A program made the translations under genes and the position numbers. Positions 5,496 to 6,764 of a DNA stretch of 6,764 bases are shown here, piece after piece. The DNA lies in contig DATFWK010000224.1 of the NCBI GenBank assembly GCA_035259345.1, positions 1 through 6,764 on the forward strand, in the 5' to 3' direction. Each line of letters opens with the position of its first letter. The first letter of the stretch is position 1. The notes under the pieces are model-generated. The model was not told the origin of the DNA and did not search any database. It worked only from the letters and a program-made list of their open reading frames with translations. Source of the stretch: DATFWK01 sp035259345. Its GTDB lineage: Bacteria > Actinomycetota > Thermoleophilia > Miltoncostaeales > Miltoncostaeaceae.

Positions 5496-6641
5496 ATGAT
5501 CGATCTGGGTCGAGTTCTTCGCTATGCCGTCGAGCGTGGGGCCAGCGACGTGCACCTGAAGGTGCCGTCCCCTCCCGCCGTCCGCGTGCACGGGCTGCTG
5601 CAGCGCATCCCGAAGGCGCCACCGCTGAAGCCGGCGGACACCGAGCGATTCCTCCAGGAGATGCTCGGCCCGTTCCCGGACAAGCTCGAGGAGTTCCGCG
5701 AGACCGGCGGCGCCGACTTCTCGCACGCCCGCGACGGCCTCGGCCGCTTCCGCGTGAACGCGTTCCGCCAGCGTGGCTCGGTCAGCTTCGTCATGCGCGC
5801 CGTGCCGTTCAAGGTGCCCGAGCTGCACGAGCTGAACCTGCCGCCCGCGGTGGTCCAGCTGTCCGAGGAGGAGCGCGGCATCGTGCTCGTGACGGGCACG
5901 ACCGGCTCCGGCAAGAGCACGACGCTCGGCGCGATGATCGACCACATCAACCGCCGCCAGCGCAAGCACATCGTGACGATCGAGGACCCGATCGAGATCC
6001 TCCACACCGACCGGCTCTCGATGGTCAACCAGCGCGAGGTCGGACTCGACACCCCCTCGTTCGCCGACGCCATGCGGCGTGTCATGCGGCAGGACCCGGA
6101 CGTGATCCTCATCGGCGAGATCCGCGACCTGGTGACGATGGAGACTGCCCTGAACGCCGCCGAGACCGGCCACCTGGTGTTCTCGACGCTCCACACCCTC
6201 GACGCCCCGGAGACCATCAACCGCGCGATCGGCTTCTTCCCGCTCCACCAGCAGCAGCAGGTGCGGGCGATGCTCGCCGGCACGCTCAAGGGCATCCTCT
6301 CCCAGCGCCTCGTCCAGACCTTCGACGGCGCCGGCCGGGTGCCGGCGGTCGAGGTCATGATCACGACCGGGCGCGCCCGCGACTTCATCCTCGACGCCGA
6401 CCAGACCGGGCTCCTGCACGAGGTGATCCGCGACGGCGAGTACTACGGGATGCAGACCTTCGACCAGTCGCTGTTCGGGCACGTCAAGTCCGGGATGATC
6501 ACGATCGACGAGGCCATGCGCGCGGCGACGAGCCCGCACGACTTCAAGCTCATGCTCGAGTCGGGCCAGGCCCGGCGCGGCGACGCGGTGGAGGTCCCGA
6601 ACGCCGTCCAGACCGGTGAGCTGGCCGGGAAGAAGCGGTGA
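5496..6641 (+). CDS. pilT: Type IV pilus retraction ATPase PilT
   Basis: A 381-residue hexameric secretion-superfamily ATPase that powers pilus retraction and twitching motility at the cytoplasmic base of the pilus. The N-terminal PAS-like domain (1-105) begins IDLGRVLRYAVERGASDVHL, matching the ASDLHL region of PilT. The catalytic core has Walker A GTTGSGKST (134-142), Asp box TIEDPIE (161-167), Walker B DPDVILIGEIRD (200-211) and His box HLVFSTLHT (226-234). The C-terminal part has GMQTFDQSL (318-326). The usual AIRNLIRE motif, needed for retraction in Pseudomonas and Aquifex PilT, is replaced by RARDFILD (293-300), so the retraction role is inferred from overall similarity. The ATG at 5496 is chosen because it aligns with the family N-terminus; an upstream in-frame start at 5397 would add 33 unrelated residues. 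GAGGG lies just upstream. No other pilus gene is adjacent. Confidence 0.92.
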   Translation: MIDLGRVLRYAVERGASDVHLKVPSPPAVRVHGLLQRIPKAPPLKPADTERFLQEMLGPFPDKLEEFRETGGADFSHARDGLGRFRVNAFRQRGSVSFVMRAVPFKVPELHELNLPPAVVQLSEEERGIVLVTGTTGSGKSTTLGAMIDHINRRQRKHIVTIEDPIEILHTDRLSMVNQREVGLDTPSFADAMRRVMRQDPDVILIGEIRDLVTMETALNAAETGHLVFSTLHTLDAPETINRAIGFFPLHQQQQVRAMLAGTLKGILSQRLVQTFDGAGRVPAVEVMITTGRARDFILDADQTGLLHEVIRDGEYYGMQTFDQSLFGHVKSGMITIDEAMRAATSPHDFKLMLESGQARRGDAVEVPNAVQTGELAGKKR

Positions 6642-6647
6642 TACAGT
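6642..6647 (+). promoter_or_regulatory. Extended -10 element placing the HxlR-family transcript start at its GTG
   Basis: TACAGT (4/6) preceded by TGA forms an extended -10 (TGn). It lies 7 nt before the GTG at 6655, so the mRNA would be leaderless. The TGA is also the pilT stop codon. No good -35 box is seen. Confidence 0.4.
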
Positions 6648-6654
6648 CATTTCG

Positions 6655-6764
6655 GTGGGTGACGACCGTCTCCCGGACGGCGGCGGCGAGTGTCCTGTGC
6701 TCGCGACCGCCCGCATCGTCTCGGGCAAGTGGACGCTGCTGGTCCTGCGTGACCTGGCCGGCAG
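6655..6764 (+). CDS. HxlR-family winged-helix transcriptional regulator, N-terminal fragment
   Basis: The gene runs off the right edge; 36 codons are visible. After a short Gly/Asp-rich lead the sequence is ECPVLATARIVSGKWTLLVL followed by RDLAG. This is the signature start of the HxlR domain (CP-hx4-h-x-GKW-t-LLIL-rdL). The conserved Cys13 is the residue used for redox or aldehyde sensing in several family members, such as formaldehyde-responsive HxlR or quinone-sensing relatives. The DNA-binding winged helix is beyond the window, and the target is unknown. GTG at 6655 is the only start that fits; there is no Shine-Dalgarno, consistent with a leaderless transcript from the TACAGT box. It begins 13 nt after the pilT stop, on the same strand. 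Confidence 0.85.
   Translation, partial: MGDDRLPDGGGECPVLATARIVSGKWTLLVLRDLAG

Noticed and set aside
5490..6728. A 412-codon minus-strand open reading frame over pilT
   Set aside because: Antisense shadow of pilT, whose Walker and His-box motifs are clear; the composition is His/Arg/Val-rich with no recognisable domain.

Overview
The window is a GC-rich chromosomal segment. High GC, GTG starts, an actinobacterial-type initiator tRNA with an unpaired C1/U72, a CGNR-type regulator and a mycobacterial-type LexA box together suggest Actinomycetota. The sigma factor and the stand-alone pilT would suit a deep lineage such as Thermoleophilia, but that lineage is a guess from general resemblance and was not tested. 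No insertion sequence, phage gene, CRISPR array or integration site was seen.

Layout. Positions 1-107 (minus) hold the first 35 codons of a GH63/MGH1-like glucosidase. A divergent, AT-rich promoter with an inverted repeat (204-263) drives a two-gene operon at 270-1087: an ABM-fold small monooxygenase-like protein and a CGNR zinc-finger regulator overlapping it by 4 nt. A GLOD5-like VOC protein (1115-1504, minus) is divergent from an AHSA1/SRPBCC protein (1667-2116, plus). Between these two lie two equal dyads spaced 32 bp apart. A bidirectional terminator follows, then initiator tRNA-fMet (2163-2236, minus) with its own promoter, whose -35 box contains the stop codon of a MOSC protein (2271-2972, minus). 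Upstream of the MOSC gene is a 58-residue single-span membrane protein (2985-3161, minus). A 12-bp-stem terminator (3204-3231) ends the primary sigma factor gene rpoD (3252-4334, minus). The rpoD promoter carries a perfect 18-bp LexA box over the predicted transcription start. Beyond 179 nt of unassigned sequence come a membrane-anchored repeat protein (4615-5355, minus), the twitching-motility ATPase pilT (5496-6641, plus), and the start of an HxlR-family regulator (6655 to the edge).

How the parts relate. Most genes are short, separately promoted units, not one pathway. Housekeeping elements (rpoD, tRNA-fMet) alternate with small stress or metabolic genes whose upstream regions carry recognisable operators. 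I found no multi-gene defence or biosynthetic system. The most notable signals are regulatory: SOS-type control of the housekeeping sigma factor; a paired operator at the SRPBCC gene without an adjacent regulator; a CGNR finger with one zinc ligand changed from Cys to His; and a membrane micro-protein and MOSC enzyme in the same reading frame, separated only by a UGA and four codons.
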